This document shows positions 7,682 to 18,484 of a stretch of 64,000 nucleotides of DNA, one piece after another. Numbering within the stretch: position 1 is the first letter of the stretch; each line of letters begins with the position of its first letter. The translations under genes were made by a program, and so were the position numbers. Source of the DNA: Lachnospiraceae bacterium (lineage in GTDB: Bacteria > Bacillota > Clostridia > Lachnospirales > Lachnospiraceae); contig JAFTPP010000034.1 in the NCBI GenBank assembly GCA_017463255.1, forward strand, positions 124,001 through 188,000, in the 5' to 3' direction. The notes under the pieces are model-generated. The model worked only from the letters and a program-made list of their open reading frames with translations, was not told the DNA's origin and did no database searches.

Positions 7682-8458
7682 ATGCCAAAAAAGAAACAAA
7701 CCGAACACATTCCTAACCCTTCGGTTGATATGGAATTATTCAATAAAGCTTGTTCTTTTGTTAATGAACACCTTACTACTGCCGGTGGAATCGGAACATT
7801 AAGTGAAAAGACAATTCATGCAACATTAAAATATTATTATGCCCCAAATGACCGATATCATGAGAGGAAGGTTGGAACTTACTTTGCAGATATTATGGTG
7901 GATGGGGAAATTATAGAGATTCAGACCAGAAACTTTAATACCTTACGTAAAAAACTGGAATGCTTCCTTATGGAACATGAAGTAACCATTGTGTATCCTG
8001 TTGCACATACAAAGTGGCTTTCCTGGATTGATGAAGAAACCGGCGAAATAAGTGAAAAAAGAAAATCACCGAAACGCGGCTCTATTTATGCTATCATGCC
8101 TGAGTTATATAAGATTAAATCCTTTCTTCACAATCCAAATCTTCATTTTATTGTTTCTCTCATTGATGTGGAAGAAACCAGATTTTTAAACGGATGGAGT
8201 AAGGACAAAAAAAGAGGTTCTGTCAGAAATGACGGAACCCCCGTAAACTTATATGATGAAGTACACTTTGATTTGAATAGTAGGTACTCACAGTTTATTC
8301 CCGATAACTTACCCCGCCAGTTTACCACCAAAGACCTAAAAACCTGCGCCTCAATATCCCAAAGCCTTGCCCAGGTTACCGTAAATATCCTGTACCATGT
8401 AGGCATCATTGATAGAATAGGGAAGGATGGAAATGCGTTTTTGTATGAAGTTAGATAA
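7682..8458 (+). CDS. Unrecognised protein, possible PD-(D/E)XK-like nuclease fold with winged helix
   Basis: 258 residues, no signal peptide or membrane helix. I do not recognise a named family. Residues 60-100 read VGTYFADIMVDGEIIEIQT and then NFNTLRKKLECFL, which resembles the core of restriction-like nucleases (D, a beta strand, then E-x-Q/K), although here the last residue is Gln. Residues 210-255 (TTKDLKTCASISQSLAQVTV... GIIDRIGKDG) look like a winged helix-turn-helix. That suggests DNA binding, and possibly a regulator derived from a nuclease. It has its own promoter and a convergent structured terminator, so it is a single-gene unit. Function is unknown. Confidence 0.7.
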   Translation: MPKKKQTEHIPNPSVDMELFNKACSFVNEHLTTAGGIGTLSEKTIHATLKYYYAPNDRYHERKVGTYFADIMVDGEIIEIQTRNFNTLRKKLECFLMEHEVTIVYPVAHTKWLSWIDEETGEISEKRKSPKRGSIYAIMPELYKIKSFLHNPNLHFIVSLIDVEETRFLNGWSKDKKRGSVRNDGTPVNLYDEVHFDLNSRYSQFIPDNLPRQFTTKDLKTCASISQSLAQVTVNILYHVGIIDRIGKDGNAFLYEVR

Positions 8459-8476
8459 ATAAAAAACGTATACAAT

Positions 8477-8585
8477 AACCGGCAGCATATATCCTATCAG
8501 GACTTTTTCAAATCGTATGCACTTAAGCATCTACGTATTTGAACGAAGCGAAAGCGTGTCCGAAATAGGATATATACTGCCGGTT
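8477..8585. terminator. Long structured intergenic element between convergent genes
   Basis: Outer arms 8477-8497 and 8565-8585 pair over 21 bp with one mismatch (AACCGGCAG...CCTAT / ATAGG...CTGCCGGTT). The 67-base interior can fold further: TTCAAAT / ATTTGAA arms enclosing CGTATGC / GCATCTACG, GGAC / GTCC, and a GCGAAAGC hairpin with a GNRA-type loop. It may act as a bidirectional terminator for the 7682 gene and gyrA, but it is far larger than a simple terminator. Confidence 0.6.
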
Positions 8586-8605
8586 TATTTAATTCATATT
8601 TTTAA

Positions 8606-11203
8606 TTACGACTCTTCATCTGTCTCTTCAATTCTCTCTAAGAGTCTTTCAATAGAACGATCAATTGTTTCTTCATCAGAATCCTGTGAAACATCATTTA
8701 CCTCTGATGATTCATCTTCAATTTCATCCGGAATCTCATCTAATTCCTGATTTCCATCAGAAACCTTTTCACGTACTTTTGCAATCTGGGCTACCTTAAC
8801 ATTTTCATCAAGGTTAATCATCTTAACACCGCTTGTAATACGTCCAAGAGTAGAGATTTCTTCCATACGAAGCTGGATAATAATACCTTCTGTAGTAATC
8901 ATCATGATTTCATGATCATCATTTACAGCCTTAACACCTACTACATCACCGGTTTTTTCTGTAATCTTGTAGCATTTTACACCTTTACCGCCACGTTTTT
9001 GAACAGTAAATTCTTCAAGGTAGGTACGTTTTCCAAGACCGTTTTCAGATACAATTAATAAGGAATCTCCCTGGTGATCTAACTGCATTCCCACAATTTC
9101 ATCACCATGATTTAAGTTCATACCGATTACACCCATAGAGGTTCTTCCGGTTGCCCTTACATCAGTTTCCTTGAATCTGATACACATACCATATTTGGTA
9201 ACAAGGAAGATTTCTGTATTTTCATCCGTAATCTTAACTTCAATCAATTCATCATCATCACGAAGGTTAATGGCAGCAAGACCATTCTTACGGATATTAG
9301 AGTATTCCATAATGGAAGTTTTCTTTACAATACCATTTTTGGTAACCATAAAGAGATTCTTATTCTCTTCATAATCCTTAATCGGAATAATGGCAGAAAT
9401 CTTTTCACCCGGATTTAACTGAAGAAGGTTCACAATTGCTGTACCTCTTGCAGTACGTCCTGCTTCCGGAATTTCGTATGCCTTTAATCTGTATACTCGT
9501 CCAAAGTTCGTAAAGAAATTAATATAATGATGAGTTGTGGTCATCAAAAGGTCAGTAATAAAGTCATCCTCTATTGTCTGCATTCCTTTAATTCCTTTAC
9601 CACCACGGTTCTGGGATTTGAAGTTATCTACAGTCATACGTTTGATATATCCAAGATTTGTCATGGCAATAACTGTATTTCCTCTCGGAATCAAATCTTC
9701 CATTGAAATATCAAATTCGTCATATCCGATTGCAGTTCTTCTGTCATCGCCGAATTTATCAGATACTTCAATGATTTCTTTACGGATAACTCCCAATAAT
9801 AATTTTTCATCAGCTAGAATTGCCTTTAATTCAGCAATCTTGGCCATTAATTCTTTATGTTCGTTTTCAAGCTTTTCTCTTTCCAAACCGGTAAGAGCTC
9901 TCAAACGCATATCAACGATGGCGCCCGCCTGAACTTCAGTAAGTCCAAAACGTTCCATTAATGTTTCTTTTGCAATTTGAACGGTAGCGCTACCACGGAT
10001 AATACGGATTACTTCGTCTATATTATCAAGAGCAATCAATAATCCCTGTAAAATATGATCTCTTTCTTCTGCTTTGTTAAGGTCATATTTTGTTCTTCTT
10101 GTTACAACATCCTTCTGGTGATCTAAGTAATGAGTCAACATATCAAGGATATTTAATACTTTTGGTTCATTATTAACCAAAGCAAGCATAATAATACCAA
10201 AAGAATCCTGAAGCTGGGTATGCTTATAAAGCTGATTTAACATTACGTTTGCATTCACATCTTTACGAAGTTCAATTACAACACGCATACCTTCTCTTGA
10301 AGATTCATCACGTAAATCAGTAATACCGTCTAATTTTTTCTCTTTTACAAGGTCGGCAATTTTTTCAATCATTCTTGCCTTGTTTACCATGTAGGGAAGC
10401 TCAGTAATAATAATTCTGTTCTTACCGTTCGGCATGGTTTCAATATTAGAAATACCGCGGACTCTTACTTTACCCCGTCCGGTGCGGTATGCTTCCTCAA
10501 TACCTCTTGTACCGAGAATCTCAGCTCCTGTTGGGAAGTCAGGACCTTTGATGATTTCCATAACCTCTTCAATAGAAGTTTTTCTGTCTTCATTCACTTC
10601 ATTATCAATAATCTTAACTACGGCACCTACCACTTCACGTAAGTTATGAGGCGGAATATTAGTAGCCATACCTACGGCAATACCTGTGGTACCGTTACAT
10701 AAAAGATTAGGATAACGGCTTGGAAGAACAACCGGTTCTTTTTCTGTTTCATCAAAGTTTGGTACAAAGTCTACTGTTTCTTTGTTGATATCAGCAAGCA
10801 TTTCCATGGAAATTTTAGAAAGTCTTGCTTCTGTATATCGCATAGCCGCAGCGCCGTCACCGTCCACAGAACCAAAGTTACCGTGACCGTCTACTAATGT
10901 ATAACGCATAGACCATTCCTGAGCCATATTAACTAAAGCACCATAAATAGAACTGTCACCATGTGGGTGATATTTACCCATGGTATCACCGACAATACGC
11001 GCACATTTTCTGTGTGGCTTGTCCGGTCCGTTATTTAATTCACTCATGGAAAAAAGAACACGTCTTTGTACAGGCTTTAAACCATCTCTTACATCCGGTA
11101 ATGCACGGGAAGCAATAACGCTCATGGCATACTGTATGTAAGAATCTTCCATTGTATATTTTAGGTCAACATCATGTATCTTATCAAAGATATTGTCTTC
11201 CAT
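8606..11203 (-). CDS. gyrA: DNA gyrase subunit A
   Basis: 865 residues. The subunit breaks and rejoins DNA in the A2B2 gyrase. The catalytic tyrosine lies in AAMRYTEAR. The quinolone-resistance region reads [13 protein letters not shown]. The GyrA box RGGKGVK in the C-terminal beta-pinwheel marks gyrase rather than topoisomerase IV. The last 60 residues are an acidic tail rich in D, E and S, which in other gyrases tunes supercoiling. ATG at 11203 follows TTGGAGG. It lies 57 bases after gyrB and is the last gene of the dnaA-gyrA run. The position equivalent to E. coli GyrA Asp87 is Gly. Confidence 0.97.
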   Translation of the reverse strand: MEDNIFDKIHDVDLKYTMEDSYIQYAMSVIASRALPDVRDGLKPVQRRVLFSMSELNNGPDKPHRKCARIVGDTMGKYHPHGDSSIYGALVNMAQEWSMRYTLVDGHGNFGSVDGDGAAAMRYTEARLSKISMEMLADINKETVDFVPNFDETEKEPVVLPSRYPNLLCNGTTGIAVGMATNIPPHNLREVVGAVVKIIDNEVNEDRKTSIEEVMEIIKGPDFPTGAEILGTRGIEEAYRTGRGKVRVRGISNIETMPNGKNRIIITELPYMVNKARMIEKIADLVKEKKLDGITDLRDESSREGMRVVIELRKDVNANVMLNQLYKHTQLQDSFGIIMLALVNNEPKVLNILDMLTHYLDHQKDVVTRRTKYDLNKAEERDHILQGLLIALDNIDEVIRIIRGSATVQIAKETLMERFGLTEVQAGAIVDMRLRALTGLEREKLENEHKELMAKIAELKAILADEKLLLGVIRKEIIEVSDKFGDDRRTAIGYDEFDISMEDLIPRGNTVIAMTNLGYIKRMTVDNFKSQNRGGKGIKGMQTIEDDFITDLLMTTTHHYINFFTNFGRVYRLKAYEIPEAGRTARGTAIVNLLQLNPGEKISAIIPIKDYEENKNLFMVTKNGIVKKTSIMEYSNIRKNGLAAINLRDDDELIEVKITDENTEIFLVTKYGMCIRFKETDVRATGRTSMGVIGMNLNHGDEIVGMQLDHQGDSLLIVSENGLGKRTYLEEFTVQKRGGKGVKCYKITEKTGDVVGVKAVNDDHEIMMITTEGIIIQLRMEEISTLGRITSGVKMINLDENVKVAQIAKVREKVSDGNQELDEIPDEIEDESSEVNDVSQDSDEETIDRSIERLLERIEETDEES

Positions 11204-11260
11204 ATATTTCCTCCAACTCGAAGCTTTCTAAAAGCTATCGATTTTTATTATTGAATTGCG

Positions 11261-13204
<1,944 letters not shown>

Positions 13205-13222
13205 TTATGCTAATTCATTAAA

Positions 13223-14308
13223 TTATGATTCACTTACAATTTTTCCTTCTTCAATTTTGAATACTTTATCAATTTCAAATCTGTTATTGATAAATTCATC
13301 AAGACCGGTACAGGTAACAATTGTTTGCATTTTTCCTATATAATTTAATAAATAATTTTGTCTGTTACTATCAAGCTCCGATAAAACATCATCCAATAAT
13401 AAAATAGGATTTTCTTTGGTAATTTTTTTAATTAATTCAATTTCCGAAAGCTTTAATGACAACGCAGCTGTTCTTTGCTGTCCCTGGGAACCGTATTTTC
13501 TAATATCAATTCCATCTACCATAAATGAAATATCATCTCTGTGGGGACCAACTGTTGTCTGCTTTAACTTAATGTCTTTTTCCGTACATTTAATAAGTTC
13601 AGCTTCAAAGTTTTCTATTTCCGTATTCGGTTCATAAACAATAGTAATATCTTCTTTGCCGCCGGATAATGTTTTATGTATATCTCTTATAATTTCATTT
13701 AATTGATCAATGAAAACCTTACGTCTTTCAATTACTTTACTACCATATGAAATTAACTGGGAATTCCATATATTAATAGTATCTCTTAACGAAGGATTCA
13801 TATATAAATCTTTTAAAAGAACATTTCTTTGATTTACAATTTTATTATAATTATTCAGATTATAAAGATAAAAATTATCAATCTGACACAATTCCATATC
13901 AATGAAACGTCTTCTCTCTGCCGGTCCGTTTTTTATAATGGATAAATCCTCCGGCGAAAAAAATACAACCTTTAAAAGTCCCAGCAATTCTGCAGCCTTT
14001 TTAATTTTCATTTCATCAATAGCAATTGCCTTTGTCTTAGAAGACCTTAAATGCATATCAATTCTTTGCTGTATATCATTTTTTTCAATATAAGCCCTGA
14101 TATGTGATTCTTCATGACCAAACTTAATAATTTCTTTGTCTTTACTTCCCTTATGTGACTTTGTAGTAGCACATAAAAAGATAGACTCTAAAATATTAGT
14201 TTTTCCTTGGGCATTATTTCCGTAAAGAATATTAGTTCCTTCACTGAAATTAATATTTAAAGAATCATAATTACGGTAATTAGTTAATTCCAATGATTTA
14301 ATAATCAT
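13223..14308 (-). CDS. recF: DNA recombination/repair protein RecF
   Basis: 361 residues. SMC-like ATPase that helps load RecA at gaps. It has the Walker A motif GNNAQGKTN near residue 30, the signature region YGSQGQQRTAALSLKL, and Walker B LLLDDVLSELD near residue 310. The N-terminus MIIKSLELTNYRNY is classic for RecF. It starts 3 bases after yaaA ends, so the two are translationally linked. Confidence 0.96.
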   Translation of the reverse strand: MIIKSLELTNYRNYDSLNINFSEGTNILYGNNAQGKTNILESIFLCATTKSHKGSKDKEIIKFGHEESHIRAYIEKNDIQQRIDMHLRSSKTKAIAIDEMKIKKAAELLGLLKVVFFSPEDLSIIKNGPAERRRFIDMELCQIDNFYLYNLNNYNKIVNQRNVLLKDLYMNPSLRDTINIWNSQLISYGSKVIERRKVFIDQLNEIIRDIHKTLSGGKEDITIVYEPNTEIENFEAELIKCTEKDIKLKQTTVGPHRDDISFMVDGIDIRKYGSQGQQRTAALSLKLSEIELIKKITKENPILLLDDVLSELDSNRQNYLLNYIGKMQTIVTCTGLDEFINNRFEIDKVFKIEEGKIVSES

Positions 14309-14311
14309 ATT

Positions 14312-14521
14312 TTATTTTTCAATCCTTATCTTTTGACCTTCAAATTCAATGATGTCACCGTCATATAATTTTTTACCACGCTGCATTTCCACAACACCAT
14401 TTAATTTTACCAGTCCATCCTGAATTGCAAACTTTGCATCCACACCGGATTCAACCAAGCCTGCTGCTTTTAATGCCTGGCCAAGTTTGATATATTCATC
14501 TCTTAATTTGATTATTTCCAT
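14312..14521 (-). CDS. yaaA: S4-domain RNA-binding protein YaaA
   Basis: 69 residues, a stand-alone S4 domain (LGQALKAAGLVESG, VKLNGVVEMQRGKKLYDGD). It is small and conserved between dnaN and recF in Firmicutes, including B. subtilis yaaA. Its target is thought to be RNA or the ribosome. The start could be the ATG at 14521 or an in-frame TTG at 14530 (adding LKI). AGGA precedes the TTG at good spacing, so both are plausible; the ATG matches relatives better. Confidence 0.9.
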   Translation of the reverse strand: MEIIKLRDEYIKLGQALKAAGLVESGVDAKFAIQDGLVKLNGVVEMQRGKKLYDGDIIEFEGQKIRIEK

Positions 14522-14542
14522 TATTTTCAAATTCCATTCCTA

Positions 14543-15652
14543 TTATGATACAGTAGTAAAGTTTACAGGAAGAATTAAATAGATATATTTACCTTCTGCA
14601 TCTCTGATAAAACAAGGAGCTTTTGAATTTACAAGATAAATATCAATTTCTTCATCTTCAATTACTTTCAAAGCATCGATTAAGAATTTAGGATTAAAAC
14701 CAATCATTAAATCCTTACCTTCTTTATCAATATCAATTTCTTCATTCATGCTACCAACTGTAGAATTAATCTTTAATTCCATAGAACCGTCTAAGATATT
14801 GATAATAATAGGTTTTTTATCTCCTTCTTTAATAAGAAGTGTAGCTCTGTCGATACATTCTAATAATTCACGTTTATTCATTTTTACTTTTGTTTCATAA
14901 TCATTAGAAAGCATCTGATCAATTCTGAAATATTCACCTTCAATCAATCGGCTTACCACTACTGTATTATCAAATTCAAAAATGATATGTTTATCAGCGA
15001 AGAATATTTCAATCATTTTATCAGCATCACCTGAAATAATCTTACTGATTTCATTTAATGTCTTACCCGGAACAACTACTTTTCTATGACCATAAGAATT
15101 CTTAAGTTCAATATTTCTGATAGAAATTCTGTGACCATCTAATGAAACAACTTTTAACATGTTGTCGTTGATTTCAAATAATTCACCTGTCATTAATTTG
15201 TTATTATCATTATCTGAAATAGAAAAGATTGTCTGTCTTACAACTTCTTTTAAAGTAAACTGGCTTATATTAATACTTTCTCTTCTTTCAATATTAGGAA
15301 GATAAGAAAAATCATCACCTGATTTACCAATAATATTAAATTTAGCTTTTTCACAAGTAATGGTTGTTTTATAATTACCATCTGTTTCAATTGTAATATC
15401 ATTATCAGGAAGTTTACGGACAATATCTAAAAAGATTTTAGCATCTAAAGCAATGATACCGGCTTCAAGGATATCTCCTTCAATCACAGTTTCAATTCCA
15501 AGTTCCATATCATTGGCAGTTAATGTAATATTACCTTTTGTTGTATCTACAAGAATACATTCTAAGATAGACATTGTTGTCTTGTTAGGAACTGCTTTTG
15601 ATACAGTTTGTACACCATTTAATAAGTTAGCTTTAGAACAAATAAATTTCAT
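14543..15652 (-). CDS. dnaN: DNA polymerase III beta sliding clamp
   Basis: 369 residues, the normal length for the beta clamp, with three repeated clamp domains of about 120 residues. It begins MKFICSKANLLNGVQTVSKAV and ends LPVNFTTVS, close to the usual LPVR... C-terminus. It forms the dimeric ring that tethers polymerase to DNA. ATG at 15652 follows GGGAG. It lies 275 bases downstream of dnaA across a spacer full of DnaA-box-like sequences. Confidence 0.97.
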   Translation of the reverse strand: MKFICSKANLLNGVQTVSKAVPNKTTMSILECILVDTTKGNITLTANDMELGIETVIEGDILEAGIIALDAKIFLDIVRKLPDNDITIETDGNYKTTITCEKAKFNIIGKSGDDFSYLPNIERRESINISQFTLKEVVRQTIFSISDNDNNKLMTGELFEINDNMLKVVSLDGHRISIRNIELKNSYGHRKVVVPGKTLNEISKIISGDADKMIEIFFADKHIIFEFDNTVVVSRLIEGEYFRIDQMLSNDYETKVKMNKRELLECIDRATLLIKEGDKKPIIINILDGSMELKINSTVGSMNEEIDIDKEGKDLMIGFNPKFLIDALKVIEDEEIDIYLVNSKAPCFIRDAEGKYIYLILPVNFTTVS

Positions 15653-15729
15653 TGTGAATAACTCCCTTCGAATAAAAAAATAAATATTTATTAAAGATTA
15701 AGTAATCTTAGTATTAAAGGATGTGTATT

Positions 15730-15909
15730 TGTTGATAACCTTATTTATTATACTATTTATAAGGAAAAAAAGGAAGATAACTTTATGGATAACTCCAATT
15801 TTGCCTGTGTAAAAAGTTTAAGTTATCAACATGAACTTAAAGTAATAAAAATTACAATTATAAATATCTACATTAATTTGTGAATATGTGGATATTTTAA
15901 TGTTGATAA
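15730..15909. other. DnaA-box cluster between dnaA and dnaN (second origin element)
   Basis: Near-consensus boxes: TGTTGATAA at 15730-15738 and 15901-15909, TATGGATAA at 15784-15792, TTATCAACA at 15823-15831 and TGTGGATAT at 15887-15895. Each differs by one base from TTATCCACA or its complement. The spacer is very AT-rich. In B. subtilis the duplex unwinds in the equivalent dnaA-dnaN spacer, so this could be the unwinding side of a bipartite origin. Confidence 0.6.
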
Positions 15910-15927
15910 GTTAATGTATGTTATTAA

Positions 15928-17295
15928 TTAGGAAGGATTAATTTTTTTGCGGATAATATCCACTTTATTCTTTAATTCATCATTGGTTTTTAACTCATCA
16001 GATATTTTATTAACACCGTGCATTACGGTAGTATGATCTTTTTTACCATGAAGCTTACCTATATTAACAAGAGAAGTATCTGTTAATTCCCTGCAAAGGT
16101 ACATACTGATTTGTCTTGGCATTACAAATTCTGCATTTCTCTTTTTAGATGAAATATCATTAGGATTTACTCCAAAATGTTCTGAAACAACTTCTATAAT
16201 ATAGGAAGGAGTTATTTCTCTTGGTTTTTCCGGGAATATAACATCTTTTAATGCTTCTTTTGCTATATCTAAGGTTAATTCCTTCTTATTTATTTTAGCA
16301 AATGCAATTACTTTATTTAATGCTCCTTCCAGTTCACGGATATTTGATTTAATGTTATTGGCAATATATTGGATAATGTCATCACCAATCTGCTTATCAA
16401 ATATTTCAGAATTTTTGCGTAAGATAGCCATTCTGGTTTCGTAATCCGGTGCCTGGATATCTGCTATTAATCCCCATTCGAATCTTGAAAGGAAACGTTC
16501 GTCCAAAGTTTCAAGATTTTTAGGTGGTTTATCAGAAGAAATAACAATTTGTTTTCCTGCAGAATGAAGTTCATTAAAGGTATGGAAGAATTCTTCCTGT
16601 GTACTTTCTTTACCTATAATAAATTGGATATCATCAATTAGTAAAACATCTACGGTTCTGTATTTATCACGCAGCTTAGTCATAGCTGTTGCATTACCGC
16701 TTCTGATGGATTCGATTACTTCATTAGTAAACTGTTCACTGGTTACATATAATACTTTTCTGTTTGGATGCTGATCTAATATAAAATGACCGATGGAATG
16801 CATTAAGTGAGTTTTTCCAAGACCGGCCCCTCCGTATAAATAAAGAGGATTATAAGCTTGTCCCGGAGATTCTGCTACTGCAAGTGATGCAGAATGTGCA
16901 AACTTATTATTGCTTCCTACAACGAAAGTATCAAATATGTATTTTGGGTTAAGATTTGCATTTTCATGATTAATGTTATAAACAGTTTTTTTCGTTTCTT
17001 TAGAATCTTCTTTTGATTTATCAGATTCTTTAATATCTTTTTCGAGAACAAAAACAACTTCATAAATATCATTAAACATTTCTGAAATGGTTACCTGAAA
17101 GAAACTTTTATATTTCTTATCAAGATATGTATAAGTGTTTTCGGCATCGGAAGGAATCATAATAGTTACTACATTATCTTTTTCACTATAAAATTCCAAG
17201 TTTTTTAGCCAGGTATTATAGGAAATATCAGTAAGAAAATATTCATTTTTTACTGTTTCTTTAATTTCCTGCCATCTTGATTGAATATCACTCAT
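15928..17295 (-). CDS. dnaA: Chromosomal replication initiator DnaA
   Basis: 455 residues. AAA+ ATPase that binds DnaA boxes and opens the origin. Domain I covers residues 1-85. A short charged linker (KESDKSKEDSKETKK) is domain II. Domain III has Walker A GGAGLGKTH near residue 155 and Walker B LLIDDIQF. Domain IV ends with the DNA-binding signature DHTTVMHGVNKI. ATG at 17295 is preceded by a promoter at 17345-17373. Box clusters lie on both sides of the gene, which fits autoregulation. Confidence 0.98.
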   Translation of the reverse strand: MSDIQSRWQEIKETVKNEYFLTDISYNTWLKNLEFYSEKDNVVTIMIPSDAENTYTYLDKKYKSFFQVTISEMFNDIYEVVFVLEKDIKESDKSKEDSKETKKTVYNINHENANLNPKYIFDTFVVGSNNKFAHSASLAVAESPGQAYNPLYLYGGAGLGKTHLMHSIGHFILDQHPNRKVLYVTSEQFTNEVIESIRSGNATAMTKLRDKYRTVDVLLIDDIQFIIGKESTQEEFFHTFNELHSAGKQIVISSDKPPKNLETLDERFLSRFEWGLIADIQAPDYETRMAILRKNSEIFDKQIGDDIIQYIANNIKSNIRELEGALNKVIAFAKINKKELTLDIAKEALKDVIFPEKPREITPSYIIEVVSEHFGVNPNDISSKKRNAEFVMPRQISMYLCRELTDTSLVNIGKLHGKKDHTTVMHGVNKISDELKTNDELKNKVDIIRKKINPS

Positions 17296-17344
17296 TTTAT
17301 CACCGATTCACTTTCTAAAATATAATACAAATTCCCACTACTAT

Positions 17345-17373
17345 ATATTAAACGAAAAATAGTAAAATTTCAA
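17345..17373 (-). promoter_or_regulatory. dnaA promoter
   Basis: On the minus strand TTGAAA (17373-17368), 17-base spacer, TAATAT (17350-17345), reading into dnaA at 17295. Confidence 0.6.
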
Positions 17374-17431
17374 TAAGAATGGTTTTTAAAAGTTGTGCAG
17401 ATTATGTAAATAAATAAAAATTTTTTTAAAG

Positions 17432-17562
17432 TTATCCACATAATAGTGGATAAGTTGTGGATTACATAATTTTGGCAAAAACTGCTGTTTTTTAATACTT
17501 TTTAAAAGTAATACACATATATAAGGGTGTTTATCCACATCTTATCCTCAAAATGTGTATAA
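17432..17562. other. Replication origin region, DnaA-box cluster
   Basis: Two exact TTATCCACA boxes lie at 17432-17440 and 17531-17539. One-mismatch copies occur at 17445-17453 (AGTGGATAA), 17456-17464 (TGTGGATTA), 17542-17550 (TTATCCTCA) and 17554-17562 (TGTGTATAA). AT-rich DNA surrounds them. Genes diverge here: dnaA to gyrA leftward, rpmH onward rightward. This is the usual oriC position in Firmicutes. Confidence 0.8.
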
Positions 17563-17602
17563 AATTATGTTAATAAGGTTGATAATTTTTATTTTTAATT
17601 AC

Positions 17603-17631
17603 TTGACTTAAATTTTATATTCCTATATAAT
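17603..17631 (+). promoter_or_regulatory. rpmH promoter
   Basis: Near-consensus TTGACT (17603-17608), 17-base spacer, TATAAT (17626-17631), about 80 bases before the rpmH start. Confidence 0.8.
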
Positions 17632-17711
17632 TGGCATGATATTTTCTAACACTAATAATAATCGTACCATGATTTATAGATATCAGGTAGTATAGAAGGA
17701 GGTGTTTCACC

Positions 17712-17846
17712 ATGAAGATGACATTTCAGCCAAAGAAAAGATCAAGATCTAAAGTTCACGGATTTAGAGCAAGAATGAGTACTCCGGGCGGAAGAAAAGT
17801 TTTAGCAGCAAGAAGAGCAAAAGGAAGAAAGACATTATCAGCATAG
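17712..17846 (+). CDS. rpmH: 50S ribosomal protein L34
   Basis: 44 residues, the full length for L34. It starts [18 protein letters not shown] and ends GRKTLSA, with the very basic composition and the [11 protein letters not shown] segment of the family. AGGAGG lies 8 bases upstream of the ATG. It is the first gene of the rightward run from the origin, followed by a hairpin terminator/attenuator and rnpA. Confidence 0.97.
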   Translation: MKMTFQPKKRSRSKVHGFRARMSTPGGRKVLAARRAKGRKTLSA

Positions 17847-17871
17847 ACCGCAGTTATGTGGTCTATTTTTC
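17843..17871 (+). terminator. Terminator or attenuator between rpmH and rnpA
   Basis: ATAGACC / GGTCTAT stem with a 10-base loop, followed by TTTTT. It begins within the rpmH stop codon and would lower rnpA expression relative to rpmH. Confidence 0.75.
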
Positions 17872-17895
17872 TCTGAAAGGAGAATTTTAAAATTC

Positions 17896-18243
17896 ATGAA
17901 ATTTTCAGAGTCATTAAAAGATTATAGAGATTTTAAAAATGTCTATAGTAATGGAAAGTCTTTTGCAAACCGGTATTTAATAATGTATGTGTTGGAAAAT
18001 AATCAAGAGTTAAACAGATTGGGTATATCGGTGAGCAAAAAAGTAGGAAACAGTGTTGTGCGGCATAGAATAACAAGACTGGTCCGGGAAAGTTACAGAC
18101 TACACGAAAATATATTTAATAGTGGTTTAGATATAGTAGTCGTTGCAAGAAACAGCGCTTCAGAAGTAAACTATGCCGAAATAGAAAGCGCATTATTACA
18201 TCTTTCAAAGCTTCATAAGATTATAAATAATGAAGTGCATTAG
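17896..18243 (+). CDS. rnpA: Ribonuclease P protein component
   Basis: 115 residues, the normal size. The RNR-type signature appears as [19 protein letters not shown], preceded by [11 protein letters not shown]. The protein binds RNase P RNA and helps cut 5' leaders off tRNA precursors. GAAAGGAG lies upstream of the ATG at 17896. It is followed by yidD after 8 bases, in the conserved order rpmH-rnpA-yidD-yidC. Confidence 0.95.
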   Translation: MKFSESLKDYRDFKNVYSNGKSFANRYLIMYVLENNQELNRLGISVSKKVGNSVVRHRITRLVRESYRLHENIFNSGLDIVVVARNSASEVNYAEIESALLHLSKLHKIINNEVH

Positions 18244-18251
18244 AATTGGTT

Positions 18252-18461
18252 ATGAAAAAAATATTGATTGGACTAATTAAATTCTATAGAAAATATATCT
18301 CCCCCATGAAAAGAACAAAGTGTCCTTATTATCCCACTTGTTCCCAGTATGGGTTAGAAGCAGTGCAAAAATATGGTGCATTCAAAGGTGGTCTTTTGGC
18401 CGCTTGGAGAATATTAAGATGTAATCCTTTTTCTAAGGGCGGATATGATCCGGTTCCTTAA
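18252..18461 (+). CDS. yidD: Membrane protein insertion efficiency factor YidD
   Basis: 69 residues. Contains the family core [11 protein letters not shown] with two cysteines, then [20 protein letters not shown] short basic amphipathic N-terminus binds the inner face of the membrane and helps YidC insertion. The ATG at 18252 fits the family start; an in-frame TTG at 18246 lies closer to the rnpA stop. No strong ribosome binding site is seen, so translation is probably coupled to rnpA. Confidence 0.95.
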   Translation: MKKILIGLIKFYRKYISPMKRTKCPYYPTCSQYGLEAVQKYGAFKGGLLAAWRILRCNPFSKGGYDPVP

Positions 18462-18484
18462 TGAATTAATAAGGAGGATTAAAA

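Noticed and set aside
3251..8458. Recent horizontal island beside gyrA
   Set aside because: No integrase, insertion sequence, tRNA-associated repeat or clear composition shift; genes look like ordinary chromosomal ones.
9537..9932. Long plus-strand frame opposite gyrA, and similar frames opposite gyrB, recF and MATE
   Set aside because: Low-complexity Ser/Ile/Pro-rich translations with no ribosome binding site, created by codon bias of the real genes.
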